Below are positions 26,217-34,664 of a stretch of 64,000 nt of DNA, piece by piece. Source of the DNA: Alphaproteobacteria bacterium UBA3612. GTDB lineage: Bacteria > Pseudomonadota > Alphaproteobacteria > Sphingomonadales > Sphingomonadaceae. Below the pieces are notes generated by a model, which saw only the letters and a list, made by a program, of their open reading frames with translations, was not told the DNA's origin and did not search any database. Position 1 is the first letter of the stretch, and each line of letters begins with the position of its first letter. The translations under genes and the position numbers were made by a program. The stretch spans positions 122,315 through 186,314 of the forward strand of contig DFLT01000004.1 of assembly GCA_002375465.1 (NCBI GenBank), in the 5' to 3' direction.

Positions 26217-27359
26217 ATGCCCCTTCTTGCCCCCTATGCCGCCGATCCTGCCTTCTCGCGTGGGCGGCAATATGCGACGGACCCGTCGAACCTGCGAGAC
26301 GCCTTTGAACGCGACCGCGACCGGATCGTCCACGCCGCCTCTTTCCGTCGTCTGAAGCACAAGACGCAGGTATTCGTCGCGCCCGACGGCGATCATTTTC
26401 GTACCCGTCTGACGCACAGCCTGGAGGTTGCCCAGATCGGTCGCGTGCTCGCTCGTGCGCTTAACCTGCATGAGGGACTGACAGAGGCGATCTGCCTTGC
26501 CCATGATCTCGGCCACCCGCCCTTCGGCCATGTCGGGGAGGAGGCGCTCGACGCGGCAATGCAATCCTTTGGCGGCTTCGATCATAATGCTCACACATTG
26601 CGTGTGCTCTGCGTGCTAGAATCCGCCTATGCCGACCATGACGGTCTCAATCTCAGTTGGGAGGTGCTGGAGGGGCTGGCCAAGCATAACGGCCCTGTGA
26701 CGGCTCCGACTTGGGCGCTGGCGCAGATCGACGCCGCCTGTCCGCTCGACCTTGGCACGCGGGCGGGGCTGGAGGCGCAGATCGCCGCGCTCGCCGATGA
26801 TATCGCCTATGATAATCATGATTTCGAGGATGGCCTGCGCGCAGGCCTGTTCAGTCTGGAGGCGGCGCTGCAGGTGTCCTTCATCGCCGCCAATTGGCGC
26901 ACCGTCGAACAGCGCCATCCCCGCGCCCCGCAGGACCGTCTGATCGCCGAAATGAAGCGCCGGCAAATCGGCTTGATGGTGGAGGATGTGCTACGCCAGA
27001 CGCAGCATAATCTCGCCGACTACGGTGAGGCTGGCCATGCCGACGTCATTCGCGCCGCGCCGGAGCAGACGGCGGCATTCTCGCCGGAAATGGCGGCGGC
27101 CGAGCGTGAAATGAAAGCGTTCCTTTACGCCAACATGTATCGTCACCCCGCCAGCATCGGTCCGCGGACAGAGGCGGCGGACACGATGACGCGCCTCTTT
27201 ACAGAAATAAGCGCCAATCCCGCCCGCCTGCCGGAAAGTTGGGAACGAACCCTGCCAAAAGCGCAGCCCGAACGCGCCCGCCACATCGCCGACTTCATCG
27301 CCGGCATGACCGACCGCTATGCCCTGCGGTTCGGCGAAGAGTTGCAGATGTTTCGCTAA
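26217..27359 (+). CDS. dNTP triphosphohydrolase (dGTPase-like, HD domain)
   Basis: HD-superfamily deoxynucleoside triphosphate hydrolase of 380 residues. Metal ligands appear as RLTHSLEV, LAHDLGHPPFGHVGE (the HD pair) and ALADDIAYDNHD. ASFRRLKHKTQVF is characteristic of the dgt-like group 2 proteins. It lowers dNTP pools and affects DNA replication fidelity. It starts 65 nt after the ligase on the same strand, so cotranscription is likely. Confidence 0.93.
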   Translation: MPLLAPYAADPAFSRGRQYATDPSNLRDAFERDRDRIVHAASFRRLKHKTQVFVAPDGDHFRTRLTHSLEVAQIGRVLARALNLHEGLTEAICLAHDLGHPPFGHVGEEALDAAMQSFGGFDHNAHTLRVLCVLESAYADHDGLNLSWEVLEGLAKHNGPVTAPTWALAQIDAACPLDLGTRAGLEAQIAALADDIAYDNHDFEDGLRAGLFSLEAALQVSFIAANWRTVEQRHPRAPQDRLIAEMKRRQIGLMVEDVLRQTQHNLADYGEAGHADVIRAAPEQTAAFSPEMAAAEREMKAFLYANMYRHPASIGPRTEAADTMTRLFTEISANPARLPESWERTLPKAQPERARHIADFIAGMTDRYALRFGEELQMFR

Positions 27360-27382
27360 AGGTCGCCGCGCTTGCGCGCTGC

Positions 27383-28069
27383 TCAGCCCAGATCGAACAA
27401 CAGCAGTTCGGCGGGGGCCTTGGCCTTCACGGCAACCTCGCCCACTTCCTCGATTTCGGCGCCATCGCCTGCGGACAGGGACTGGCCGTCGATCTGCACG
27501 TCACCCTTCATCACCTGAACCCAGGCGCCGCGTCCGCTGCCCAGCCCGTGCGTCGCCGTTTCGCCCTCCCCCAGGCGGGCGAGCAGCAGCCGTGTGTCGG
27601 ATTGCAGAGGCACGTTGCTGCCCTCCCCTGCAATCACGCCAAAGCGGTTCTCGACCGAGGGGGCATCGATCTCATGCTGGCTATAGCTTGCATTCGTGAC
27701 AGGCCGGTCCGGCTGGATCCAAATTTGCAGCAGATGCACGGATTCGTCCGCTGGGTTCATTTCGGAATGGGTGATGCCGGGCCCGGCATACATGTGCTGG
27801 ATTTCGCCGGGATGGATGATCGACCCGTTGCCGAGAGAATCGCGATGCGCCAGACCGCCGGTCAGGACGATGGTAATGATGTCCATATGCGCATGATTAT
27901 GCGGCGGAAAACCGTTTTTGCCGGCGATATGGTCCTCGTTGATCACCCGCAGTGCGCGAAAGCCCATACGCGCTGTGTCGTGAAAATTGCCAAAGGAGAA
28001 GCTGTGTCGGCTGTCCAGCCAGTCGATCCGCGTGCGGCCACGCAGAGAGGATTCATGGATCTTCATCAT
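27383..28069 (-). CDS. Pirin family protein
   Basis: Bicupin of the pirin family, about 228 residues. The metal site is PHNHAHMDIITIV, with HRDSLGNGSIIHPGEIQHM following. Some bacterial pirins are quercetin dioxygenases; others are redox or regulatory proteins. The ATG at 28069 overlaps the kynU stop (ATGA), so it is translated with the kynurenine genes. Whether it acts in tryptophan breakdown is unknown. Confidence 0.88.
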   Translation of the reverse strand: MMKIHESSLRGRTRIDWLDSRHSFSFGNFHDTARMGFRALRVINEDHIAGKNGFPPHNHAHMDIITIVLTGGLAHRDSLGNGSIIHPGEIQHMYAGPGITHSEMNPADESVHLLQIWIQPDRPVTNASYSQHEIDAPSVENRFGVIAGEGSNVPLQSDTRLLLARLGEGETATHGLGSGRGAWVQVMKGDVQIDGQSLSAGDGAEIEEVGEVAVKAKAPAELLLFDLG

Positions 28070-29256
28070 GTTACCTTGCTCCTCTTCGCAAAGCGCGGGT
28101 CCCGCCATCGGCCCGAATCCATGATTCCGGCCAGAACGGCAACCGCCCGCTCGACATCGTCCATCGAGTTATAAAGCGGTGCAAAGCCAAAGCGAAGTGC
28201 ATCGGGGGTACGAAAATCGCCAACGACGCCTTCGGCAATCAGGGCCTGCATGATCTCAAAGGAGTGGTCATGGGCGAAACTGACATGGCTGCCGCGCTGT
28301 GTCGCATCGCGCGGAGAGATCAGCGTCAGATCGGCGCATTTGGCCTCCACGCCCTCAATAAAGGCATCGGTCAGGATATGCGAACAATGCACGAGATCGC
28401 TGAAATCCGCCTCTCGCATCAACTTCACCGCTGCTTCCAGCGCCGTCAGGCTAATCATGGGCGGCGTCCCGGCGCGCCAGCGGGCAATATCGGCTGCCGG
28501 TTCATAGGCGTCGGTAAAATCAAAGGGCGCGGCATGCCCCATCCAGCCGGACAGCGGCGAGGCAAGCTTCTCCTGAAGATGTCTCGCAACATACAGAAAT
28601 GCTGGCGCCCCCGGTCCGCCGTTCAGATATTTATAACCGCAGCCTACCGCCAAATCGGCGCCCGCATGGTTCAGATCGACAGGTACGGCCCCAACGCTGT
28701 GGCTGAGATCCCACAGTGTTAGCGCGCCGACCGCTTGCGCAGCCTTCGTCAGGCCGTCCATATCGAACATTTCTGCCGTCTTGTAATGCACATGCGTCAG
28801 CAGCAGCAGTGCGACCTCGTCTGACAGCGCGTCTGCCATGTTTTCCCGCCGGACGAGGCGCAGTTCCACATCAGGCCGCAGCCGCTTCAGCCCCTCGATC
28901 ATGTAAAGGTCGGTGGGGAAATTGCCGGGCTCCGACAGGATGATGCGGCGCCCGGGCTGGGCGACGAGCGCCGCGGCCGCCAGCTTGAAGATATTCACCG
29001 AAACGGAATCCGCGACGACGACCTCCCCGTCCGCCGCGCCGATCAGCGGGGCGATCAGGTTACCGACGCGTTCGGGAGCGCCGAACCAGTCATGCTTGTT
29101 CCAGCTAGCGATCAGATCTTTGCCCCATTGGTTCCAGGTCATTTCCCGGATCGCCAGGGCAGCGTCCCTAGTCAGCGGGCCAAGGCTGTTACCGTCCAGA
29201 TAGGTGACGCCCTCTGGCAGTTCGAAACGGTCGCGAAAGGCGGCGGCGGTCACCAC
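28066..29256 (-). CDS. kynU: Kynureninase
   Basis: PLP-dependent hydrolase of 396 residues that cleaves kynurenine to anthranilate and alanine. VTYLDGNSLGPL near the N terminus, the PLP segment LWDLSHSVGAVPVDLN and the Lys-containing GCGYKYLNGGPGAPAFLYV are family signatures. It follows kynA by 25 nt and overlaps the pirin gene by 4 nt. The formamidase step (kynB) needed between KynA and KynU is not encoded nearby. Confidence 0.95.
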   Translation of the reverse strand: MVTAAAFRDRFELPEGVTYLDGNSLGPLTRDAALAIREMTWNQWGKDLIASWNKHDWFGAPERVGNLIAPLIGAADGEVVVADSVSVNIFKLAAAALVAQPGRRIILSEPGNFPTDLYMIEGLKRLRPDVELRLVRRENMADALSDEVALLLLTHVHYKTAEMFDMDGLTKAAQAVGALTLWDLSHSVGAVPVDLNHAGADLAVGCGYKYLNGGPGAPAFLYVARHLQEKLASPLSGWMGHAAPFDFTDAYEPAADIARWRAGTPPMISLTALEAAVKLMREADFSDLVHCSHILTDAFIEGVEAKCADLTLISPRDATQRGSHVSFAHDHSFEIMQALIAEGVVGDFRTPDALRFGFAPLYNSMDDVERAVAVLAGIMDSGRWRDPRFAKRSKVT

Positions 29257-29281
29257 AAGCCTTCCTGTTGTATGGCTGACT

Positions 29282-30076
29282 TCACAGCGCGGTCCTTACC
29301 GTCAGCAATTCCGGAAAGAAGGTCTTTGCCACGACCTCGGCCAGATAGGGCACGCCCGGTGTTCCGCCCGTCCCCGGCTTAAAGCCGATGACCCGCTCGA
29401 CTGTCTTCAAATGGCCGAAACGCCACAATTGGAAATGATATTGCAGGTCGACCAGCTTTTCCGCCAGCTCGTACAGGTCCCAATAGCGATCCGGTTCGCG
29501 ATAGATGGCCAGCCATGCCGCCTCTATCTCCGCCGATGCCTGATAGCCTTGGGTGAAATCGCGCTGCAGATGCGTCCCCGGAATATCCAGCCCGCGACGG
29601 GAGAGCAGGCGCAGCGCCTCGTCGTACAGGCTCGGTTGCCGCTCCGCCGCGCGCAGCAGTTCGTAATCGGTGCCGCGCCCTTCATGCACTGCCGTCATCT
29701 TCGGGTTCTTGTTGCCCAGCAAATACTCGATCAGCCGGTATTGCGCCGATTGAAAGCCGGAGGAGGTGCCCAGATGCGGACGCACGACGGAATAATCCGA
29801 CGGCGTCATCGTCGACAGTACCTCCCAGCTCTGGATCAGCTGATGCTGAATCCGGCTGACACGCGCCATCATCTTGAACGCAGGGTTCAGATCGTCTGCA
29901 ATAATTGCAGCGCGGGCGGCATTCAGTTCGTGCAGGGTCAGCTTCATCCACAGTTCGGACGCCTGGTGGATGGTGATGAACAGCATTTCGTCATGCGCGT
30001 CGGAACGGGGCTGGGTGGCCGATAATAGCTGGTCCAGACCCAGATAGTCGGAATAGGTCATGTCGGCGCTACTCAT
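29282..30076 (-). CDS. kynA: Tryptophan 2,3-dioxygenase
   Basis: Heme dioxygenase that opens the indole ring of tryptophan to N-formylkynurenine. Motifs: FITIHQASELWMKL (distal His), QHQLIQSWEVLSTM and LGTSSGFQSAQYR; PGTGGTPGVPYL near the C terminus. The frame is open to 30877, but that extension is antisense to the GNAT-nitrilase gene. ATG 30076 (MSSADMTYSDY) gives 264 residues; ATG 30061 is the alternative. It is the first gene of kynA-kynU-pirin. Confidence 0.95.
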   Translation of the reverse strand: MSSADMTYSDYLGLDQLLSATQPRSDAHDEMLFITIHQASELWMKLTLHELNAARAAIIADDLNPAFKMMARVSRIQHQLIQSWEVLSTMTPSDYSVVRPHLGTSSGFQSAQYRLIEYLLGNKNPKMTAVHEGRGTDYELLRAAERQPSLYDEALRLLSRRGLDIPGTHLQRDFTQGYQASAEIEAAWLAIYREPDRYWDLYELAEKLVDLQYHFQLWRFGHLKTVERVIGFKPGTGGTPGVPYLAEVVAKTFFPELLTVRTAL

Positions 30077-30166
30077 GTTCGCAGGGCCTATTGCAAAACA
30101 CTTCCATGCGAAAGAGGACGGGGCCATCCGTCCGGTCATTCCCGCCCGTTCTCGAGAAAGAGTATA

Positions 30167-31786
30167 ATGTCGCGCAAGAGCCCCGCAAAATTGGAAGTCC
30201 GGAACGCCATACCGTCCGACGTGCCAGGCATCGTAGACCTGATCGGCCAAGTCTATGTCGGTGTCGAGAACTACACGCCCGGCATGATCCGCGGGCAGAT
30301 CAACAATTTCCCGGATGGCCAGTTTCTGGTCATCATGGAGGGTAAGATCGTCGGATATTGCGCGTCGTCGCGCATCGACGAGGCGGTGGCTCTGGCGCCG
30401 CATGACTGGGAAACCATTTCGGGCAATGGCTATGGCAGCCGCCATGATCCCACCGGCGACTGGCTTTACGGCATCGAAATGGTGGTGGCCGCAAAGCAGC
30501 GCGGCCTGCGTATCGGCAGACGGCTTTACGAAGCGCGCCGGTCTCTCGTCGAACGGCTTGGCCTGAAGGGCGTGGTCTTCGCAGGACGCATGCCCGGTTA
30601 TGCCCGCGCGAACCGACGCTCGCGCAATCCCGTTGCCAGCCCCGCCGACTATCTGGCCGGCGTCGAGGCCGGAAAGTTGCGTGACACGACGCTGGGATTC
30701 CAGCTGAAGAACGGCTTCGAACCCATCGGCGTTCTGGAAAATTACCTGCCCGAGGATAAGCCGTCGGGCGGACACGCGGTCCACATGGTGTGGCGCAACC
30801 CATATCTGACGCCGGGTGAGGATCCCAAGTTCCGCATTCAGCGCAGCGTGCGCGGTGTCCGTCTGGCGACCGTGCAACTGCAGGCGCGGGCGGTAAAGGA
30901 TTTCGAGGAATTCGTCTCCAACATCGAATATTTCGTCGATGTCGCGGCTGATTACGATGCAGATTTCGTCGTCTTTCCCGAACTCTTCACCCTTTCCCTG
31001 CTCAGCTTCGAAATGAACAAGCTGACCCCGATGCAGGCGATCGACAGGCTAAGCCAGCATACCGAACCTTTGGTAGAGGCGCTGTCGACACTGGCGCTCG
31101 CCTATAATGTGAACATCATTGGCGGCTCGCACCCCACGCGCACGGCCGACGGCGATATCCAGAACGTCGCCTATGTCTGCCTGCGCGACGGTTCGGTCCA
31201 TGCCCAGGAAAAGGTGCATCCCACTCCCGACGAGGCCTATTGGTGGAACATAAAGGGCGGCGACGAGGTCGGCGTCATCCAGACCGATTGCGGCCCCATC
31301 GGCGTCCTTATCTGCTATGACAGCGAATTCCCTGAACTTGCCCGCCGCCTGGTCGACGAAGGCGCGCAGATCATCTTTACTCCCTTCTGCACCGACAGCC
31401 GGCAGGGTTATATGCGCGTGCGTTATTGCTGCCAGGCGCGCGCCATCGAAAACCAGTGCTTTGTGGTTCTGTCCGGCAATGTCGGTAATCTGCCCGGGGT
31501 GGACAATATGGACATTCAATATGCGCAGTCCTGCATATTGACGCCGTGCGATTTCCCCTTTGCACGCGACGGCATCGCGGCGGAGGCGAGCGAGAATATC
31601 GAGACACTTACGATTGCCGACGTCAATCTTGACGATCTGACATGGGCACGCGCGGAGGGGACTGTGCGAAACCTCGCCGACCGCCGCTTCGACCTTTACC
31701 GGATCGACTGGACGCGAAAGAGCAAGGCCGCGGCCCCGCCCGCGCATGGCCATCATTCACCGCACCGCGCGCCCGGCGGCGGTTGA
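30167..31786 (+). CDS. Fused GNAT acetyltransferase and carbon-nitrogen hydrolase
   Basis: Two-domain protein of 539 residues. Residues 10-200 form a GNAT acetyltransferase (GIEMVVAAKQRGLRIGRRLYEA holds the acetyl-CoA loop). Residues 225-520 form a nitrilase-superfamily hydrolase with the triad Glu272 (VFPELF), Lys349 (QEKVHPTP) and Cys383 (GVLICYDSEFPELA). This fusion is a recurring architecture in bacteria, but its substrate is not established. The C-terminal tail is His/Pro-rich. It is divergent from kynA across a 90-nt gap. Confidence 0.9.
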   Translation: MSRKSPAKLEVRNAIPSDVPGIVDLIGQVYVGVENYTPGMIRGQINNFPDGQFLVIMEGKIVGYCASSRIDEAVALAPHDWETISGNGYGSRHDPTGDWLYGIEMVVAAKQRGLRIGRRLYEARRSLVERLGLKGVVFAGRMPGYARANRRSRNPVASPADYLAGVEAGKLRDTTLGFQLKNGFEPIGVLENYLPEDKPSGGHAVHMVWRNPYLTPGEDPKFRIQRSVRGVRLATVQLQARAVKDFEEFVSNIEYFVDVAADYDADFVVFPELFTLSLLSFEMNKLTPMQAIDRLSQHTEPLVEALSTLALAYNVNIIGGSHPTRTADGDIQNVAYVCLRDGSVHAQEKVHPTPDEAYWWNIKGGDEVGVIQTDCGPIGVLICYDSEFPELARRLVDEGAQIIFTPFCTDSRQGYMRVRYCCQARAIENQCFVVLSGNVGNLPGVDNMDIQYAQSCILTPCDFPFARDGIAAEASENIETLTIADVNLDDLTWARAEGTVRNLADRRFDLYRIDWTRKSKAAAPPAHGHHSPHRAPGGG

Positions 31787-31800
31787 CGACCGGCAGGGGT

Positions 31801-32208
31801 TCAGTTGGCGTCCAGCGTATCGAGAAAATCCTGAATACGCTTGGCGTTGACGCCGAAGTCAGACTTCCCTTTGCGGGATTTGGACCTCATATCGACGCGG
31901 ATCTCTCCATTGTCGGGGCTTAGTCGGATGACGATATCGTCCTTGAAGCGCAGGAAAGCCGTTGTCGCGACAGCCTCGATCTGGCCGCGCGCCGCATCGC
32001 TGGCGACGATATTCCACCCCTTTCCCCGCGCGACCGCCAAAGCCCGCGCATAGGCCGTTGCGGCATCGACATTCAGGCAGATGGAACCCAGCGTCTCATG
32101 TCGTTGCGCATGCTCTGTTACCGTCGCCGGATCGAAGTCTGCAGGCGGATCGTCCTGCAGGAAGAAGCGCGGCGGGTCCGCCAGATCAGTGGTTATGTCA
32201 TTCAACAT
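31801..32208 (-). CDS. Soluble DUF1499 protein (short copy)
   Basis: About 135 residues, made only of a DUF1499 domain (DPPRFFLQDDPPADFD at the start; VATTAFLRFKDDIVIRLSP and RSKSRKGKSDFGVNAKRI near the end). It has no signal peptide or membrane helix. It is closely related to the domain of the next gene upstream (matching TAFLRFKDDIVIR and RSKSRKGKSD segments), so it looks like a tandem duplicate that kept only the domain. ATG 32208 is chosen; TTG 32226 overlapping the upstream stop is the alternative. Function unknown. Confidence 0.78.
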   Translation of the reverse strand: MLNDITTDLADPPRFFLQDDPPADFDPATVTEHAQRHETLGSICLNVDAATAYARALAVARGKGWNIVASDAARGQIEAVATTAFLRFKDDIVIRLSPDNGEIRVDMRSKSRKGKSDFGVNAKRIQDFLDTLDAN

Positions 32209-32222
32209 CTTATCTGATCCAT

Positions 32223-32948
32223 TCAATCGCCCCTGATCTCGGCAAGCAAGTTGCGGATGCGCGCTGCATTTGCTCCTAGATCGCTCATGCCCATCCGCGA
32301 TTTCGAACGAACGTCAACCAGTGAAGAGCCGTCGTCCCCGGGCCGCACGCGGATCACCACATCGTCCTTGAATCCGAACCAGGCCGTCGTCGCGGTCGCC
32401 TCTATGCGGCCTGCGACGGGATCGCTCGCCACCAGGTCAAGCCCTTCGTCCTCGACCGCCGCCATCGCATCGCTGTAAGCGGCTTCAGGCGCCCTTTGCA
32501 GGCGCAGCGGCTCGATATCGGGATATGCCTCTAATTGTTGCGCCGTAAAGGCGGTTTCATATTCCGCCTTGTTGGGCGCATCGGCGCGTAGCGGCAGGAT
32601 TTCCACGAATTGTGGCGGGTCCTGCGTATCGGTGGTGATGTCGTGGATCGGCGGTACGTTTGCGCCTGTGCGAACGATCGACATCATGAACAGAAAAGGT
32701 GCGCCTGCAATCAGCAGGGCCAGCAATGCCAGGCCCGTACCCCGCCGCGCACGCCGGTCGATAATGATGGCAACGATAGCGAGCAGAGCGATCACCCCGG
32801 CTGCCACCGTGCCGAATTGCAGCGGCGCCATGACGCTACGGAACGGAATGCCCGCAAAACGTACCAGCGGTCCGCAAAGAAGGATGACGAGGGCGGCGAC
32901 GATTGCCGCGACCAATATTATTCTGGTGAATTTTCCCGCCCGCTTCAT
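32223..32948 (-). CDS. DUF1499 membrane protein (long copy)
   Basis: About 241 residues. Three membrane helices (about residues 9-27, 38-58 and 66-85) are followed by an extracytoplasmic DUF1499 domain (DPPQFVEILPL; TTAWFGFKDDVVIRVRPGD; RSKSRMGMSDLGANAARI). ATG 32948 has GAGAGGG upstream; the longer open frame to 33068 has no ribosome-binding site. It forms a two-gene unit with the short copy. Function unknown. Confidence 0.82.
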   Translation of the reverse strand: MKRAGKFTRIILVAAIVAALVILLCGPLVRFAGIPFRSVMAPLQFGTVAAGVIALLAIVAIIIDRRARRGTGLALLALLIAGAPFLFMMSIVRTGANVPPIHDITTDTQDPPQFVEILPLRADAPNKAEYETAFTAQQLEAYPDIEPLRLQRAPEAAYSDAMAAVEDEGLDLVASDPVAGRIEATATTAWFGFKDDVVIRVRPGDDGSSLVDVRSKSRMGMSDLGANAARIRNLLAEIRGD

Positions 32949-33133
32949 ATCGCGCCCTCTCGTGCTGGCAGGGCATGCCGCCCTTCTGCATCCTGCCTCG
33001 TTGCGATGGGCCGTCGGATCCCGATCGTCAACATGTCCTATGTTATAATTTGTATCAATCTTAGCCATGCAATTCGCTATGAAACCATAAAAATAATGGT
33101 ATGTTGCGGGTCAGGGCAATCAGGGGCAAAAAA

Positions 33134-33886
33134 ATGGGTCCGACGGAGGGGGATCAAAGCTGCCTCGTCAGCAAATTGCGTCATTTCGTTGAGCTTTCGG
33201 AGCAGGATAACGAACTGCTTATCCGGTTCGAGGAAGAGCAGCGCGAGTATAAAAAGCGCGATCTCGTCCGGGCGGAGGGAGACCCGATTGAGGATCTGTT
33301 CGTCGTCAAGAAGGGCTGGTTCATCGGCTATACGACATTGCCGAATGGAAAGCGGCAGGTGCACCGCCTGTATCTGCCGGGCGACCTGATCGGCACGCAT
33401 GAGGTCGTGTGCGAGCGGGCGACCTATGATGTCGCCGCGACATCCGACGGCATTCTGTGCCCTTTTCAGAAAATCGGTCTTCGCCATGTGTTCAGTAACA
33501 GCCCGCGTCTGACCGCGCTCCTTTACTCGATCGAGGCGCTGGAGCAGGTCGCGCAGGATGATCGTTTCCGCGCAGTCGCCCGCATGGATGCAACGGGACG
33601 GCTATCCTACCTGCTGCTGCAGATCGTCAGTCGCCTTCGCCTGACCGAGGACAATATGCATGACCGGCTGAAGCTCCTCATCAATCAGGAACTGATCGGG
33701 GATATGCTCGGACTGACCGGTATTCATGTGAACCGGACCCTGAAGTATATGAAGGAAATCGGCCTGATCGATCGCACCGGCAGTGTCATCACCTTACTGC
33801 AGGAGGACCGCATGAAGGAACTCGCCAGTTTTGACGACCGCCATTACAAGATCGATACAAGTTGGTTCCCACCCCTCATCGAGTAG
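33134..33886 (+). CDS. Crp/Fnr family transcriptional regulator
   Basis: About 250 residues: an N-terminal cyclic-nucleotide-binding-like beta barrel (about 20-130) and a C-terminal winged HTH (NQELIGDMLGLTGIHVNRTLKYM, here given as positions about 190-212). No Fnr-type Cys cluster is evident at the N terminus, so it does not look like an oxygen-sensing Fnr. AGGGG lies 8 nt before ATG 33134. It converges on the molybdopterin oxidoreductase gene and is divergent from the DUF1499 pair; either could be a target. Confidence 0.88.
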   Translation: MGPTEGDQSCLVSKLRHFVELSEQDNELLIRFEEEQREYKKRDLVRAEGDPIEDLFVVKKGWFIGYTTLPNGKRQVHRLYLPGDLIGTHEVVCERATYDVAATSDGILCPFQKIGLRHVFSNSPRLTALLYSIEALEQVAQDDRFRAVARMDATGRLSYLLLQIVSRLRLTEDNMHDRLKLLINQELIGDMLGLTGIHVNRTLKYMKEIGLIDRTGSVITLLQEDRMKELASFDDRHYKIDTSWFPPLIE

Positions 33887-33917
33887 GCGGCCCGCGTCGG
33901 CGTTCTGGCGCCTGTCT

Positions 33918-34664
33918 TCAGATGCCCGCCCACCATTCATAGTCGGCGCGGTCTTCCCAATATCCGCCCTTGCCGCCGCCGATTGATGTGAAGTCCTCAA
34001 CAGCCTGGATGGCCATCACATATTTGGCGTGCTTGTATCCCAATTGCCGCTCCGACCTCAGGCGCAGTGGCGCGCCGTGGGCGACAGGCAGGGTGCGGTC
34101 GTTCATGCCGTAGGCCAGGATCGTCTGCGGGTGACGCGCCTCGACCATGTCGATGCTCTCATAATAGGGGACGCCGCCAATCTCGTCGGCGCAGCGGAAC
34201 ATGATATAGCGGGCACGGTTCGACACCTGAGCCAGGTCCAGCAGCCGCGACAATTGCACCCCCGTCCATTTGCCGATGGCGCTCCAGCCCTCGACGCAAT
34301 CGTGACGTGTAATCTGCGTCCGGGCGGGCAGGGCGCGTAGCTGCGACAGCGAAAGATTGAGTGGTCTGTTGACCAGCCCTCCAATGCTCAGCCGCCAATT
34401 TGCGAACCCCTCTGCCTCGTGGCGTGCATAGCTAGCCGACGCCGGCTGTCTCGTGCCATTGGCGCGGAAGACGGGCGACATTTCCGCCTCGGTATATTCC
34501 CGTGCCAGTGCGCCGCGCGCTGTCACCAGGCGTTGCGCGTCAAGCGTTAGCCGTTCGACCGAAGAGAGAAGATTGTTCACCGGCTTCGTCTCGCCGATGC
34601 GTTCGCATCCGGGTAGCAGCAGGCTGGCACCCAGTCCGGCAAGGATCGTACGTCGGTCAGTCAT
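33918..34664 (-). CDS. Molybdopterin-dependent oxidoreductase, Tat-exported lipoprotein
   Basis: Sulfite-oxidase-fold (Oxidored_molyb) protein of 248 residues. The expected molybdenum-ligand Cys is Cys123 in RHDCVEGWSAIG. The N terminus has both a twin-arginine (DRRTILAG) and a lipobox (LLLPGC, Cys20), so it should be exported folded and lipid-anchored. The gene overlaps the upstream cytochrome b gene by 8 nt. The pair probably passes electrons between the quinone pool and a periplasmic substrate, as in MsrPQ-like systems. Substrate unknown. Confidence 0.85.
   Translation of the reverse strand: MTDRRTILAGLGASLLLPGCERIGETKPVNNLLSSVERLTLDAQRLVTARGALAREYTEAEMSPVFRANGTRQPASASYARHEAEGFANWRLSIGGLVNRPLNLSLSQLRALPARTQITRHDCVEGWSAIGKWTGVQLSRLLDLAQVSNRARYIMFRCADEIGGVPYYESIDMVEARHPQTILAYGMNDRTLPVAHGAPLRLRSERQLGYKHAKYVMAIQAVEDFTSIGGGKGGYWEDRADYEWWAGI

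Noticed and set aside
29282..30877. Long minus-strand frame of 531 codons
   Set aside because: Only the first part (29282-30076) is tryptophan dioxygenase. The rest is antisense to the GNAT-nitrilase gene and has no family features.
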